Shown here: positions 34,811 through 44,851 of the stretch, one piece after another
Position numbering within the stretch: the first letter of the stretch is position 1
Layout: the number at the start of each line of letters is the position of its first letter
Source: Arsukibacterium sp. UBA5043
GTDB taxonomy: Bacteria; Pseudomonadota; Gammaproteobacteria; Enterobacterales; Alteromonadaceae
Assembly (NCBI GenBank): GCA_002415085.1
Contig: DIBV01000001.1
Location: forward strand, 124,001 to 188,000
Direction: 5' to 3'
DNA: 64,000 nt
Made by a program: the position numbers and the translations under genes
Notes under the pieces: model-generated
What the model was told of the DNA's origin: nothing
The model's input: the letters and a program-made list of their open reading frames with translations, nothing else
Databases searched by the model: none

Positions 34811-35521
34811 TTAGCCGGCCAGACCAACGTAGACGTTCTGCACATCATCATCCGCATCAATGGCATCAAGAAAGGCTTCTACTTCAGCACGTTGCTCATC
34901 GTTTAAACTTACCGGGTTGTTGGCACGGTATACCAGTTTGGCGGTTAGCACGTTATAGCCAAACTCCGGCAGGGCCTTGGCCACCATGTCTAAGTCGGTT
35001 GCTTCGGTTAAAAACACCACTTCATTTTCGTCGGCGTCATCATTCGTTTCGAAATCCTGAGCTCCGGCTTCGATTGCCGCCAGTTCGATATCGGCATCAG
35101 CGCTGCTGGCTTCTGCTTCAATCTGCCCCAGATGTTTAAAATCCCATGATACCGCACCTGACGTGGCGAGCTGACCTTTGCGGAATAATTGGCGAATACT
35201 TTGCGCACTGCGGTTTTTATTGTCCGTTAAACACTCAACAATAACGGGTACCTGATGGGGGGCAAAACCTTCATAGACCACTGTTTCATAGTTGGCCGGG
35301 CCATCCAGTAAACCGGCGCCCTTTTTGATGGCCCGCTCCAGGGTATCTTTAGGCATCGAGGCTTTTTTCGCGGTTTCAATGGCAGAGCGTAATTTGGAGT
35401 TCATATCCGGATCGGCGCCATTACGCGCGGCAACCGCAATTTCTTTTGCCAGCTTGGTAAAAATACGGCCTTTGGCGTTCGCCGCGTCTTGTTTATGTTT
35501 GGCTTTCCATTGTGCGCCCAT
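34811..35521 (-). CDS. YebC/PmpR-family protein, second paralogue
   Basis: 236 residues beginning [23 protein letters not shown] (family start, with Q replacing the usual HSKW context). It contains the [14 protein letters not shown] segment and the acidic C-terminus D-D-V-Q-N-V-Y. It is closer to the shorter, YeeN-like branch than to the ruvC-linked copy at 5689. The ATG at 35521 follows an AGGAG site. No operon partner. Confidence 0.9.
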   Translation of the reverse strand: MGAQWKAKHKQDAANAKGRIFTKLAKEIAVAARNGADPDMNSKLRSAIETAKKASMPKDTLERAIKKGAGLLDGPANYETVVYEGFAPHQVPVIVECLTDNKNRSAQSIRQLFRKGQLATSGAVSWDFKHLGQIEAEASSADADIELAAIEAGAQDFETNDDADENEVVFLTEATDLDMVAKALPEFGYNVLTAKLVYRANNPVSLNDEQRAEVEAFLDAIDADDDVQNVYVGLAG

Positions 35522-35741
35522 CGTCGCGCTCCTGTAATCTAAGTAGTAAATCGAACAGGGCGCTAGTCTAGCCAATTGCAGGCTTTTATAGCAAGCTTAA
35601 GCAGGCTAATCCGCGATTCAATTTTTACGCGGTTTAAATATACGCCTGAGTACCAAACTAAATGGCCAACATTTACGTTTAACATCGGGCAACTCGCGAC
35701 GGCAATGATTACGACAATTATTAGACAGCAGGCAGAGAAAT

Positions 35742-36344
35742 ATGGCAGTAACTCCAATTAAAGCAGTGGTGTTTGATCTGGACGGCACCCTGGTTGATTC
35801 CCGGCTCGATTTTGCTGCTATATGCAACGATATCGGCTGGCCTGCCGGTACGCCGCTGTTAGAGCAACTGGCAACCGTCAGTTGCCTGACAGAAAAATCA
35901 CGGGTCGAGCAGATTATTCATCAACATGAACTGGCAGGAGCAGACGCAGCCAGCTGGATCCCGGGCGCACTGGAGAGTCTGCAGCAATTAACCGAACAGG
36001 GCTGGCCGCTGGCTATTTTAACCCGCAATATGCGCGCTGCTACCCAGCGGGTTATCGAACGCTTGCAGATCCCAATCAGTCTGGTATTAACCCGGGAGGA
36101 TTGCGCAGCCAAGCCTGATCCTGCCGGCTTGCAGTTAATTGCCAAGCAATTGCAATTAAGCTGTGCCGAAATATTATACGTTGGTGACTATTTATTCGAT
36201 TTACAAGTCGCTGCCAATGCCGGTAGCCTCTCGTGTCTTTATCTTAATGGGGCTAATCAGCAGTTTGTCAGCCAGGCCGACTTTCATATCAGCCACTTTA
36301 ATCAGTTACCTGCGCTGGTCAGCAAGTTAAGCGGGCATTCGTAA
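35742..36344 (+). CDS. HAD-superfamily phosphatase, phosphoglycolate-phosphatase-like
   Basis: 200 residues with the four HAD motifs: D-L-D-G-T (Asp12 nucleophile, Asp14), I-L-T-R-N (about 88), A-A-K-P-D-P (Lys about 124) and V-G-D-Y-L-F-D-L (about 146). The helical cap between residues 18 and 80 is of the C1 type. Similar to Gph-like phosphatases; the substrate is not evident. Confidence 0.85.
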   Translation: MAVTPIKAVVFDLDGTLVDSRLDFAAICNDIGWPAGTPLLEQLATVSCLTEKSRVEQIIHQHELAGADAASWIPGALESLQQLTEQGWPLAILTRNMRAATQRVIERLQIPISLVLTREDCAAKPDPAGLQLIAKQLQLSCAEILYVGDYLFDLQVAANAGSLSCLYLNGANQQFVSQADFHISHFNQLPALVSKLSGHS

Positions 36345-36486
36345 TATATTGTACCGTTCTGGTACTGTGGTGCCTGGGGCGGGTACTGCGCGCCCAACGC
36401 TGCTTTATCGCGCTATTTAGTTGCATTTTGGCCCCCATAGACCCTATATTAGCGCCATAATTATAAAATAATCAGGGTAGATACGT

Positions 36487-37476
36487 TTGCAGGCACGGTT
36501 GAAAAGCAATTTTTATCTGGCAATGATAAGCCTGGTTGGGCTGATAATTATAGTATTTCTGACGCCGTATGGAATTTACCGGTTGCTAAGTGGCAATATT
36601 GTCGTCGGTATTGCGGATCTTGTTATGGTGCTGGTTAGTATTTGCAGTGTCATTTATGCCTGGCGAACAGACAATACCAAGGGCCCTGGTTTTTTTATGG
36701 CGGTGGTATTTTGTATTGGCGTGACGGTGGTATGCATTAAGCTGGGGAGTGATGGTTTATTCTGGCTGTATCCTTTTATTGTGTTTATTTTTTTTCTGGT
36801 GTCACCTATCAAAGCGTTAGTACTGTTGTTGCTGTCGTTATCTGTGCTGGTCGGTTTCGCATTATTTAATCCGGGGCAGATTTTTGCCAGTAGCTTTCAG
36901 TTGATTTCATTTACCGTAACCTGTTTCATTACCAGTTTGTTTGCTTATCTTTTTGCTTACCGTACCCTGACCCAGCGCGAAGCGCTGCGAACGCTGGCTA
37001 CAACTGATAGCCTGACCGGGGCCGCAAACCGCAGAACCTTAGATGAAGCGTTGATTGCTGCCATTAGTCAGTACAAAAGGAATGGTGCGCAATTTGGTTT
37101 AATGTTGCTTGATCTGGATTATTTTAAACACATTAACGATAACTTTGGGCACAAAACCGGTGACAACGTGTTGATGGAACTGGTACCGATCCTGAAAAAT
37201 ATGGTGCGACAGCACGATATCGTATTCCGGTTTGGTGGCGAAGAGTTTGTGGTGTTGGTGACGGATATTGGCTCAGCTGATTTGGATAAGTTGGCAGAAA
37301 AACTGCGCGCCGGGGTTGAACAAAAACTGGTATTACCCGGCGGACAACACGTTACTGTGTCAATAGGCGTGGCCATGTTACAAGCTGATGAAGACTGGGA
37401 AGCCTGGTTACACCGGGCAGATATGGCGTTATACCAGGCTAAAAATCTGGGGCGAAATAAGGTTATTACTGGCTAG
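36487..37476 (+). CDS. Membrane diguanylate cyclase
   Basis: A 329-residue c-di-GMP synthase. About six membrane helices fill residues 10-160; the GGDEF domain follows (about 168-327) with active-site GGEEF (250-254) and an RxxD inhibitory site (RQHD, 241-244) five residues before it. It begins at a TTG preceded by CAGGG; a second TTG lies four codons later. It converges with the penicillin-binding protein gene, overlapping it by four bases. Confidence 0.9.
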   Translation: MQARLKSNFYLAMISLVGLIIIVFLTPYGIYRLLSGNIVVGIADLVMVLVSICSVIYAWRTDNTKGPGFFMAVVFCIGVTVVCIKLGSDGLFWLYPFIVFIFFLVSPIKALVLLLLSLSVLVGFALFNPGQIFASSFQLISFTVTCFITSLFAYLFAYRTLTQREALRTLATTDSLTGAANRRTLDEALIAAISQYKRNGAQFGLMLLDLDYFKHINDNFGHKTGDNVLMELVPILKNMVRQHDIVFRFGGEEFVVLVTDIGSADLDKLAEKLRAGVEQKLVLPGGQHVTVSIGVAMLQADEDWEAWLHRADMALYQAKNLGRNKVITG

Positions 37477-40400
37477 TTACACCAGTTTTCGCTGGCCAGG
37501 TACGGCCGCAAAATAGGTGCCATACTGTTCATTACCTGTAATGGCAGGGCAGAAGTGAAGCTAAATTGTTCGCTGTCAGCATCCGGTACATATGCGGTTA
37601 GCACCCCAAAATGTTGATCTCCAAGATAAAAAACAAAGGTCGCTGTCCGGTTTAAGGCTTTGGAACTGATCTGCTGCCCTTTGGCATTGAGCTGTACCAT
37701 GCGGTTATCCCCCGTACCGGTTTTACCGCCGATAACCACAGTGGCGCTGTCATAGCTATTGTTTAAACGTCGGCCGGTTCCATCACTTACCACCTGTTGC
37801 AAGGCCGCTTTTACGGCTGCTGCCACTTCAGGGGCTAACACCTGTTGTGCTTGCGACGGTTGGCGCCTGAATTCTGTGTGATATGGGGTATTCGTGGCAA
37901 AAGTCAGCTCATCAATACGGATTGTCGGCGCCCGTTTGCCGTTATTAATAACAATACCGAGTAACTCAGCCAGTGCCGTGGGTCTGTCCCCCGAACTGCC
38001 CAGCGCGGTGGCCAGGGAGGGGACTAAATAATCAAACGGATAACCCAAACGTTGCCAGCGCTGATGCAGATCCCAGAATGCTTCTATTTCCAGCATAGTG
38101 CGGATGCGATTATCCCGGGCGCTGCGAAAACGGGTTTTAAACAACCACTGATATACTTCCTGTCTTGTGTTGCTGCTAGCCGTAACGGCCATTTGTTGCG
38201 TTGCGTCCGGTGTACGGTTCAAGTAAGCCAGTAACCACAACTCCAGCGGGTGGCTGCGGGATAAATAGGCCCGGTCTGGCAAATTAAACGCCTTTGGCTG
38301 ATATTTATCATACAGTTTCAGCCAGTCATTATCTGAGCCGGTGCTCCCAAACTGCTGCTGCATCAAGCTGATAAATTGTTCTGGCGTGGCGTCAGGCTGC
38401 ATATATAAATAAGCCGCCCCCAGCCGTTCCGGGGTCTGCCGACTGCTGGCAATATACAGTTGCAACCGCTGCCCGGCGGTTTTATCACTGTACTTCTGCC
38501 AGAAGCGGCGAATAAAAGTGGTGCCTTCGCGGTCGGCAAAGCGGCGCAGATACTCATCACGGCGCGGATTATTATCGTCAGCCAGTAGCTGATAACTGCT
38601 GTTTTCGCCATGATAAATACTGTAATTGACGATATCCTGCAGCAAGCGGACGAACGGCAGATTGATCGATTGCTGCAGCGCCTGGGCGATGCTCGGATTT
38701 AACCCATTTTCTTCTTTACGGAAGTTATTAAACGTATGTAAACCACTGCCGGTATAAAAACTCTCTTTGGGATCCGCGCTATAGCGCCGCTCTATTGCCG
38801 CCTGCAGCATGGTATCAAGCCCGGCGGCGGGGTTATCGATCAGGTAAGATACGGCCCAGGCGGTCAGATTATCTTCAGGTGCAATCGGAATAAACTGCAG
38901 GGTATCAGTATGCTCCTCGCCATACAGGCGATGAAGCTCTGCAATAATCTCCAGATAACTAATCAGTACCCGCAGTTTCGCGGTAGAGCCTAACTCCAGT
39001 TTACTGGCATCATTCATGTCAAAGGGCTGGTTAGTTGTGTCTGTCTGGACCCGTACTTTATTGCCGTTATCGGTGGCCTGATACAGGGTAAAACTGTATT
39101 TAACTTTAGCTTGCTGTTCTGGTTGCAGTAAGCGCTCTGCAAACAGCCCGGCTTGTTCAGCAGCAGCAACGGTGTTGAGTTGGCGTAAATGACGACTGAT
39201 ATCACGCTGTAACTGATTATGTAGCGTGGTCTGGCTGCTTAAATCAAGCCGGTCCAGTTGATACAGGTTTTGCTCAAGCAGTTGACTAAGGCGGGAGCGC
39301 ACCATGGTAACGGCTTTAAAATCTTCACCCTGCGATGCGGCCGCTGCCGGTTTTCCAGCAAAACGTAGTGGTTGACCGAGCGCTTTACTCGCCAGAGTGG
39401 CTGGCAGCACACCTTGCTGCTGCATCAGCCGCAGATGATTGTTTATCAGCTGTTCCAGATCCTGGCGGCCCTGCAGCAGATAATAGGATGGTCGGCGCTG
39501 GGCAATGATAAGTGCCATTATCTGCTTAAGTGCCAGCGCCTGCTCATCAGTGTATGGCGCTCCCTGTGTTAATAGCCGGTTGACCCGGATCGGATCTGCT
39601 CCAAACCAGGCATACAGGCCTTCGCCCATACCATTAACTTCACCATAAGCCGCTGTCGCCGCTAACGGCACAGTATTGATGTAGTCCAACACGATTTTTT
39701 GCCGGCTCTGGCGGGTATCAACGCTATGCTGATATACCCTGACGCTGGCGGATACCAGCTGACGGGCTTTGTCGGCAATACCTGAGGTAAACCCCTGGGG
39801 GCTGTGGCGGTATTTTTCCAGTTGGGTTGCCAGGGTGCTGCCGCCAGCAGCATTGGCCGGGATCCCGACTGCCCGCTGCAGCTGCGACCAGATTGCCATA
39901 CCAAGCCGGGGCAAGTTTATTACCGGGTTTGCATGAAAATGATCCGGTGTCAGCAAGGTCCGGTCTTCAATGAATAACAGACTTTGCACCAGCAACGGCG
40001 CAATATTCTGGGCACTGTCAAACTGAAAAGCCGGTGCCTTGTGCTGGTATAGGGGTTCCAGCTGGCAACCCTGAATACGTAAACCAGCCTGGTTTTTTTC
40101 TGCATAAGGTGGTGAAAAACCATAGTCGGTATAGTGTCGCAGACTGTCGGAAAACTGGCTTTGTGCGGCAATAGCAAAGCCTGAGCGCTGTAGTTTATCG
40201 CTCCATTGCGGCAACTGAGTGTAACCAAAACGCTGATCGAATGGCCCGGCTGCCGGAAATACAATGTGTGACGCCGCGCCCGGCTGCACCTGGTACGTCA
40301 GCTTAGCCGCGTACCAGTGCCAGAATGTCGATTGGTAAAAATGGTTACGACTTTCCTGATATAATGCCAGGGCGATTAGCAGCACCAGCAGCACTAGTAG

Positions 40401-40541
40401 CCGGGGCCAATACCGCACGGGCGGACGCTGCGGCATAATGTGCGGCGCTTCGCGTACATTGTCGAACGTCATGTTGTTGAGTGGCGGCTCGGCATTAAGT
40501 GTCGGTTCAATTCTGGTAGATTGGCCCCGTGGTTTACTCAT
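37473..40541 (-). CDS. Divergent bifunctional (class A type) penicillin-binding protein
   Basis: The 1022 residues combine a GT51 glycosyltransferase domain and a penicillin-binding transpeptidase domain, as in enzymes that polymerise and cross-link peptidoglycan. One membrane helix (about 46-62) anchors it. GT51 motifs are recognisable but altered: I-E-D-R-T-L-L-T (Glu192) and G-G-S-T-L-A-T-Q-L-E-K (233-243) instead of G-G-S-T-(L/I)-T-Q-Q-L-x-K. Transpeptidase motifs are S-T-A-K (519-522), S-I-N and K-T-G-T (940-943). It is not a standard PBP1A or PBP1B. hemH lies nine bases upstream on the same strand, so the two may be cotranscribed. Confidence 0.85.
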   Translation of the reverse strand: MSKPRGQSTRIEPTLNAEPPLNNMTFDNVREAPHIMPQRPPVRYWPRLLVLLVLLIALALYQESRNHFYQSTFWHWYAAKLTYQVQPGAASHIVFPAAGPFDQRFGYTQLPQWSDKLQRSGFAIAAQSQFSDSLRHYTDYGFSPPYAEKNQAGLRIQGCQLEPLYQHKAPAFQFDSAQNIAPLLVQSLLFIEDRTLLTPDHFHANPVINLPRLGMAIWSQLQRAVGIPANAAGGSTLATQLEKYRHSPQGFTSGIADKARQLVSASVRVYQHSVDTRQSRQKIVLDYINTVPLAATAAYGEVNGMGEGLYAWFGADPIRVNRLLTQGAPYTDEQALALKQIMALIIAQRRPSYYLLQGRQDLEQLINNHLRLMQQQGVLPATLASKALGQPLRFAGKPAAAASQGEDFKAVTMVRSRLSQLLEQNLYQLDRLDLSSQTTLHNQLQRDISRHLRQLNTVAAAEQAGLFAERLLQPEQQAKVKYSFTLYQATDNGNKVRVQTDTTNQPFDMNDASKLELGSTAKLRVLISYLEIIAELHRLYGEEHTDTLQFIPIAPEDNLTAWAVSYLIDNPAAGLDTMLQAAIERRYSADPKESFYTGSGLHTFNNFRKEENGLNPSIAQALQQSINLPFVRLLQDIVNYSIYHGENSSYQLLADDNNPRRDEYLRRFADREGTTFIRRFWQKYSDKTAGQRLQLYIASSRQTPERLGAAYLYMQPDATPEQFISLMQQQFGSTGSDNDWLKLYDKYQPKAFNLPDRAYLSRSHPLELWLLAYLNRTPDATQQMAVTASSNTRQEVYQWLFKTRFRSARDNRIRTMLEIEAFWDLHQRWQRLGYPFDYLVPSLATALGSSGDRPTALAELLGIVINNGKRAPTIRIDELTFATNTPYHTEFRRQPSQAQQVLAPEVAAAVKAALQQVVSDGTGRRLNNSYDSATVVIGGKTGTGDNRMVQLNAKGQQISSKALNRTATFVFYLGDQHFGVLTAYVPDADSEQFSFTSALPLQVMNSMAPILRPYLASENWCN

Positions 40542-40550
40542 ACTGGCAGG

Positions 40551-41636
40551 TTAGTCTCCGTATTTTTCTTGCTGCAGAGCGGCGGCACGATGTGCCCGCT
40601 CTGGATCGGCAGTTAACTGCCAACCCTGTAAATTCTGGTTAATTAACTGATAAAGTGCCGCTATATGTGTTGGCCGGTCGTTTAACGCGCTGATGTACTG
40701 GTATTGTTCGCCGCCTGCGTCCATAAAGTATTCGTGATTTTCTTCGCCAATTTCTTCAATGGTTTCCAGGCAATCTGCAGCAAAACCAGGGCAAAATATC
40801 TGCACCGATTTAACGCCTTGAGCGGGTAATGCTTTTAAGGTTTCATCGGTATAAGGTTTTAACCATTCTTCGCGGCCAAAACGCGACTGAAAGGTAGTCA
40901 TATACTCTTCTTTAGCCAGCCCCAGCGCTTCTGCTATCAAGCGGGAGGTTTTATAACATTCACAGTGGTAGGGGTCGCCGTTTAATAAATAGCGTTTTGG
41001 AATGCCATGGTAAGAAAACATCAGTTTGTCGCTGCGGCCATGTTCTGCCCAATGATCTTTGATTCGCTCGGCACAAGCGGCAATAAAACCGGTATTATCA
41101 TGATAGTGCGAGATAAAGCGCAAGTCCGGCAGCCAGCGGCGTCGGGTAAAATCGTTAGCGAGTTCATCAAAGGTCGACCCTGAGGTTGACGCTGAATATT
41201 GCGGGTATAATGGCAAAACCAGAATTTTACGTACGCCCTTTGCAAACATCTTGTCCAGCACTGAGCTGAATGAGGGGTTGCCATAGCGCATGGCGAAATC
41301 AACCACGACATCGTTTCTGCCATCTTTGGCAAACTCGTTGGCTATAGCGTCAGCCTGCGCTCTGGTATGAAACAGTAATGGCGAGCCTTGCTCGGTAAAA
41401 ACGGTGGCATAGGCTTTAGCTGAGCGCCGGGGCCGGATCCGCAAAATAACGCCGTTTAAGATAAACCACCAGAGCAGGCGTGGTACTTCTACTACTCTGG
41501 GATCGGATAAAAACTGTTTTAAATACCGTCTTAATGCTTTTGGTGTCGGTGCATCTGGCGTACCCAGATTGGTGAGGAGCACCCCGATTTTATCCGGACT
41601 GCTGTGCTGGTAATTCGGGTTGTTAATAAAAGCCAT
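40551..41636 (-). CDS. hemH: Ferrochelatase
   Basis: HemH inserts ferrous iron into protoporphyrin IX, the last step of heme synthesis. The 361 residues contain L-L-T-N-L-G-T-P-D-A-P-T, the catalytic His in F-S-Y-H-G-I-P-K-R and the motif C-P-G-F-A-A-D-C-L-E-T. The ATG at 41636 is preferred; an in-frame GTG five codons upstream (41651) is possible. Confidence 0.96.
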   Translation of the reverse strand: MAFINNPNYQHSSPDKIGVLLTNLGTPDAPTPKALRRYLKQFLSDPRVVEVPRLLWWFILNGVILRIRPRRSAKAYATVFTEQGSPLLFHTRAQADAIANEFAKDGRNDVVVDFAMRYGNPSFSSVLDKMFAKGVRKILVLPLYPQYSASTSGSTFDELANDFTRRRWLPDLRFISHYHDNTGFIAACAERIKDHWAEHGRSDKLMFSYHGIPKRYLLNGDPYHCECYKTSRLIAEALGLAKEEYMTTFQSRFGREEWLKPYTDETLKALPAQGVKSVQIFCPGFAADCLETIEEIGEENHEYFMDAGGEQYQYISALNDRPTHIAALYQLINQNLQGWQLTADPERAHRAAALQQEKYGD

Positions 41637-41794
41637 AATGGTCACTTTCACATGCTGAAATAAAGAGTCTGGCGATACGCAACAGACAACAGATTGGTTT
41701 GGTTAATACAGTGGTGATGGTAGCAGTTTCAGATAATTAAAAGTATTGAAAAACGTGTTATGGTACTGAATTAATGTCCTGACACAGACAAATT

Positions 41795-42262
41795 ATGAAT
41801 ACTGCACAACCGACTTTTACTCGTAAAGTACTGGCCTTTATCATAGCGCTGATCATCGCAGCCGCACTTAGCAGCGTGATGCAAAGCCAGTTTAATTTAG
41901 TCGCGATAGCTGCACTGGTCGATCAGTTACCGTTTGGTGACTGGCTTTATACGGTTTGGTTTGATTTGCAGTCGTTTGCTCCAATCATGTTGGTTATTCT
42001 GGCTCCGGTGCTGTTGCTGTCGCTCATTGCTGTTCGCTTGTTGCAGCCGCTTATCAACATAAATGCATTGTGGTTGGCCGTGGTTATCACGATGCTGGCG
42101 CTGTTGCTGGCACTGAGTTTAATCAACATGCTGGCACCGATGCCAACCTTAATTGCGGCCAGTCGCAGTGTTGCCGGTAGCGTGGCCTTGGCCTTATGCG
42201 CTGCTGCTGGCGCCGCAATATATGTCAGTTTAACGCGCAACAGCGAGGCAGCAAATGGATAA
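41795..42262 (+). CDS. Small four-helix membrane protein, unknown
   Basis: 155 residues that are mostly hydrophobic, with four helices (about 11-32, 59-84, 89-113 and 125-146). No recognised family motif. Its end overlaps the sugar dehydrogenase gene by eight bases, so they form an operon; it may support that periplasmic enzyme or its electron acceptor, which is inference from position. Confidence 0.7.
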   Translation: MNTAQPTFTRKVLAFIIALIIAAALSSVMQSQFNLVAIAALVDQLPFGDWLYTVWFDLQSFAPIMLVILAPVLLLSLIAVRLLQPLININALWLAVVITMLALLLALSLINMLAPMPTLIAASRSVAGSVALALCAAAGAAIYVSLTRNSEAANG

Positions 42263-43382
42263 ATCAATTAAAGATTGGATGCTTTGGGTCATGATGCTAT
42301 CGGCCACATTGTTATCGACCACCCTGCTATCGAAAAAAGCGCTGGCTTTGCCCTATCAGGTAACAACCGTGGCGGAGGAACTTAACTACCCCTGGTCGCT
42401 GGCTTTTATGGCAGACGGCAGTTATTTAGTGACTGAGCGCACCGGTAAGTTAAAGCAGTTATCTGCTGACGGGGCGCTATTAGCTGCGACAGCACCGGCA
42501 CTACCGGGTTTATACGTAGCGGCGCAGGGCGGTTTACTGGAAGTATTGCTGCCGGCGGCGTTTCAGCAAAACCAGCAGCTGCTACTCAGTTATGTGTGCG
42601 GTGATGCTAAGGCCAATACGGTTTGCCTGGCGTCAGCCCGCTGGCAGCAGGGCCAGTTAACGGATATTCAACAGATTTTTATCGCCAAACCTTATCGCCA
42701 GGGGGCGGCTCATTATGGCGGGCGCATGCTGCAACTGCCTGATGGCAGCGTGTTACTAACCCTGGGCGATGGCTTTGATTATCGGGAGCAGGCGCAAAAC
42801 CCTGCTAACCATTTGGGGAAAATAATCCGGCTGCAGCGTGATGGCGCTATCCCGGCTGACAATCCGTTTGTCGGCCAGGCAGGTGTTGCCGGCGAAATCT
42901 ACAGTATGGGTCATCGCAATGTGCAGGGTATCGTCTGGGATAATGCAACAAAAAATGTGTACAGCCATGAGCATGGCCCACGAGGTGGTGATGAGCTGAA
43001 TATTATCCAGCCGGGTAAAAATTATGGCTGGCCGGTGGCTACCCGGGGTATTGATTATACGGGTGCCAGAGTGTCACCTTTTCGACAGTACCCAGGCATG
43101 CTCGAGCCTATCTGGCACTGGAGCCCTTCCATAGCACCTGCCGGCATGACCTTGTATCAGGGAGAGCTTTTTCCGGACTGGCAAGGGGATTTATTTATTA
43201 CCGCACTGGCCGGTAGGGCGTTACACCGGTTGCAATTAAAAGAGGGTAAGGTGGTGGCCGAGCACATATTGCTGACCGAACGTAACGACAGGTTACGGGA
43301 TGTCCGCAGCGGGCCAGATGGTGCCTTGTATCTGCTAACCGACAGTGCAAACGGTCAGCTATTACGCCTGAGCCCGCAATAG
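42255..43382 (+). CDS. PQQ-dependent aldose sugar dehydrogenase (YliI-like)
   Basis: A secreted six-bladed propeller enzyme of the soluble glucose/aldose dehydrogenase family. The 375 residues start with a signal/anchor segment (about 10-32). Family motifs are L-N-Y-P-W-S-L-A-F, H-Y-G-G-R-M (catalytic His), M-G-H-R-N-V-Q-G and H-G-P-R-G-G-D-E-L-N. It overlaps the upstream membrane protein gene. Confidence 0.88.
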   Translation: MDKSIKDWMLWVMMLSATLLSTTLLSKKALALPYQVTTVAEELNYPWSLAFMADGSYLVTERTGKLKQLSADGALLAATAPALPGLYVAAQGGLLEVLLPAAFQQNQQLLLSYVCGDAKANTVCLASARWQQGQLTDIQQIFIAKPYRQGAAHYGGRMLQLPDGSVLLTLGDGFDYREQAQNPANHLGKIIRLQRDGAIPADNPFVGQAGVAGEIYSMGHRNVQGIVWDNATKNVYSHEHGPRGGDELNIIQPGKNYGWPVATRGIDYTGARVSPFRQYPGMLEPIWHWSPSIAPAGMTLYQGELFPDWQGDLFITALAGRALHRLQLKEGKVVAEHILLTERNDRLRDVRSGPDGALYLLTDSANGQLLRLSPQ

Positions 43383-43408
43383 GCGCTCAGGCGTACTATA
43401 GCGGATTA

Positions 43409-43888
43409 TTAATGCTGATGACCACCTTCGCCATGGGCATGGCCATGGGCTATTTCTTCGGCAGTGGCCGGACGGACATTCAGAATTTCAACTTTAAAGG
43501 TCAGGGTTTTGCCAGCCAGCGGGTGGTTGACATCAATCTGTGCTTTGAACATGCCTACTTTTACCACCGTAACCTGGCGCTGGCCTTCTTCGGTCTGGAT
43601 CCAGGCTTTCATGCCCGGTTTCCATTTTTTGGCGCCATGCAGATATTTTACCTGAATGTCCTGAATCGCATTGGTTTTTACTTCGCCATACGCGTCGGCC
43701 GGTGCCAGAGTCAGCTCCAGAGTGTCGCCAGCGGTTTTACCTTCTAAGGCCGCTTCTAACTTAGGCAGCATTTGCTGCTGACCATGCATATAAAGTAAGG
43801 GGGCACTGCCGTTAGAGCTTTCCAGCTCGCCGGTTTCATCGCTTAAGGAATAGTGAAACTGGACTACGGCGTTTTCGCTGATATTCAT
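43409..43888 (-). CDS. slyD: FKBP-type peptidyl-prolyl isomerase, SlyD-like
   Basis: 159 residues with an FKBP domain split by the insert-in-flap chaperone domain (about 70-120), as in SlyD. It ends with a short His-rich tail (A-H-G-H-A-H-G-E-G-G-H-Q-H), which in SlyD binds nickel and other metals. It may equally be called an FkpB/SlyD-type protein; the His tail favours SlyD. It converges with the sugar dehydrogenase gene. Confidence 0.85.
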   Translation of the reverse strand: MNISENAVVQFHYSLSDETGELESSNGSAPLLYMHGQQQMLPKLEAALEGKTAGDTLELTLAPADAYGEVKTNAIQDIQVKYLHGAKKWKPGMKAWIQTEEGQRQVTVVKVGMFKAQIDVNHPLAGKTLTFKVEILNVRPATAEEIAHGHAHGEGGHQH

Positions 43889-43969
43889 TGCGGTATTCTT
43901 TTTAATAAGTGGAGTAAGAGCGCCATTATAACGACTTAGCTGCTAAAACCGAAGTATCTGGTGGAAATT

Positions 43970-44007
43970 CCCCGCTGCGGTGTCCGGAGTAACACCAGGC
44001 AGCGGGG
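43970..44007 (-). terminator. Hairpin downstream of the trp operon
   Basis: CCCCGCTGC (43970-43978) pairs with GCAGCGGGG (43999-44007), with an inner GGTGT/ACACC extension. No U-run follows on the minus strand, so it may be a 3'-end protecting hairpin or a weak terminator. Confidence 0.5.
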
Positions 44008-44050
44008 CAAGTGCGTGCAGCTCATGAATTGCCGGGCACGTAACTCATGG

Positions 44051-44851
44051 CTAGCTGGCAGCTTTCATTTGCTCAATAAAGGTTTTCAACTCACGTAGCA
44101 GCGTGGCGGGCTGCTCCAGATTTTGTTCCAGAATTTTCACAATAGCCGAGCCACAAATGGCACCGGCCGCACCGCTTGCGATGGCATCGGTAACCTGAGC
44201 CGGGGTTGAAATACCAAAGCCCAGCAACGGCGGCGCCGGATTATAAGCTTTAATCCTTGCAATTAACTCGGCGGTTGGCATGGCGGCTTTCGTTTCGGCT
44301 CCCGTTACCCCGGCGCGGCTAAGCAGGTAAGTATAGCCGCGACCATAAGAGGCAATAGCACGCAGGTCATCGTCATCAACATTAGGTGGCACGATATAAA
44401 TGGGAGCAATATCGTGTGCCATGGCCGCCTGGCGAAACATTTTACTCTCGTGTAGCGGCACATCAGCGATTAGCACTGAGTCGACCCCGGCAGCGGCTGC
44501 CTGACTGTAAAAGGTATCTAAACCCCGGGCCATTACCAGATTAGAATACAGCAATAAACCAATAGGGATATCGGCATTGTACTCCCGGATTTTACGGATA
44601 ATCTCAAAGCTGATACCCGGCGTAACGCCGGCTTTCATCGCCCGCAAATTGGCGTTCTGAATAGTTGGGCCATCGGCTATCGGATCAGAGAACGGAATGC
44701 CCAGCTCCAGCGCATCGGCGCCGCCATCGATCAGGGTTTTGATGATCTCAAACGACAGCTCCGGGCCCGGGTCGCCAACGGTAACGAAGGGCACAAAAGC
44801 GCCGCGCTGTTGCTCTGCAAGTCTGGCAAACATCTGTTGATAACGTTGCAT
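44051..44851 (-). CDS. trpA: Tryptophan synthase alpha chain
   Basis: TrpA cleaves indole-3-glycerol phosphate to indole, which is channelled to TrpB. The 266 residues form a TIM barrel with the catalytic Glu in F-V-T-V-G-D-P and [15 protein letters not shown] (Asp). Its ATG is adjacent to the trpB stop. It is the last gene of the trp operon. Confidence 0.98.
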   Translation of the reverse strand: MQRYQQMFARLAEQQRGAFVPFVTVGDPGPELSFEIIKTLIDGGADALELGIPFSDPIADGPTIQNANLRAMKAGVTPGISFEIIRKIREYNADIPIGLLLYSNLVMARGLDTFYSQAAAAGVDSVLIADVPLHESKMFRQAAMAHDIAPIYIVPPNVDDDDLRAIASYGRGYTYLLSRAGVTGAETKAAMPTAELIARIKAYNPAPPLLGFGISTPAQVTDAIASGAAGAICGSAIVKILEQNLEQPATLLRELKTFIEQMKAAS

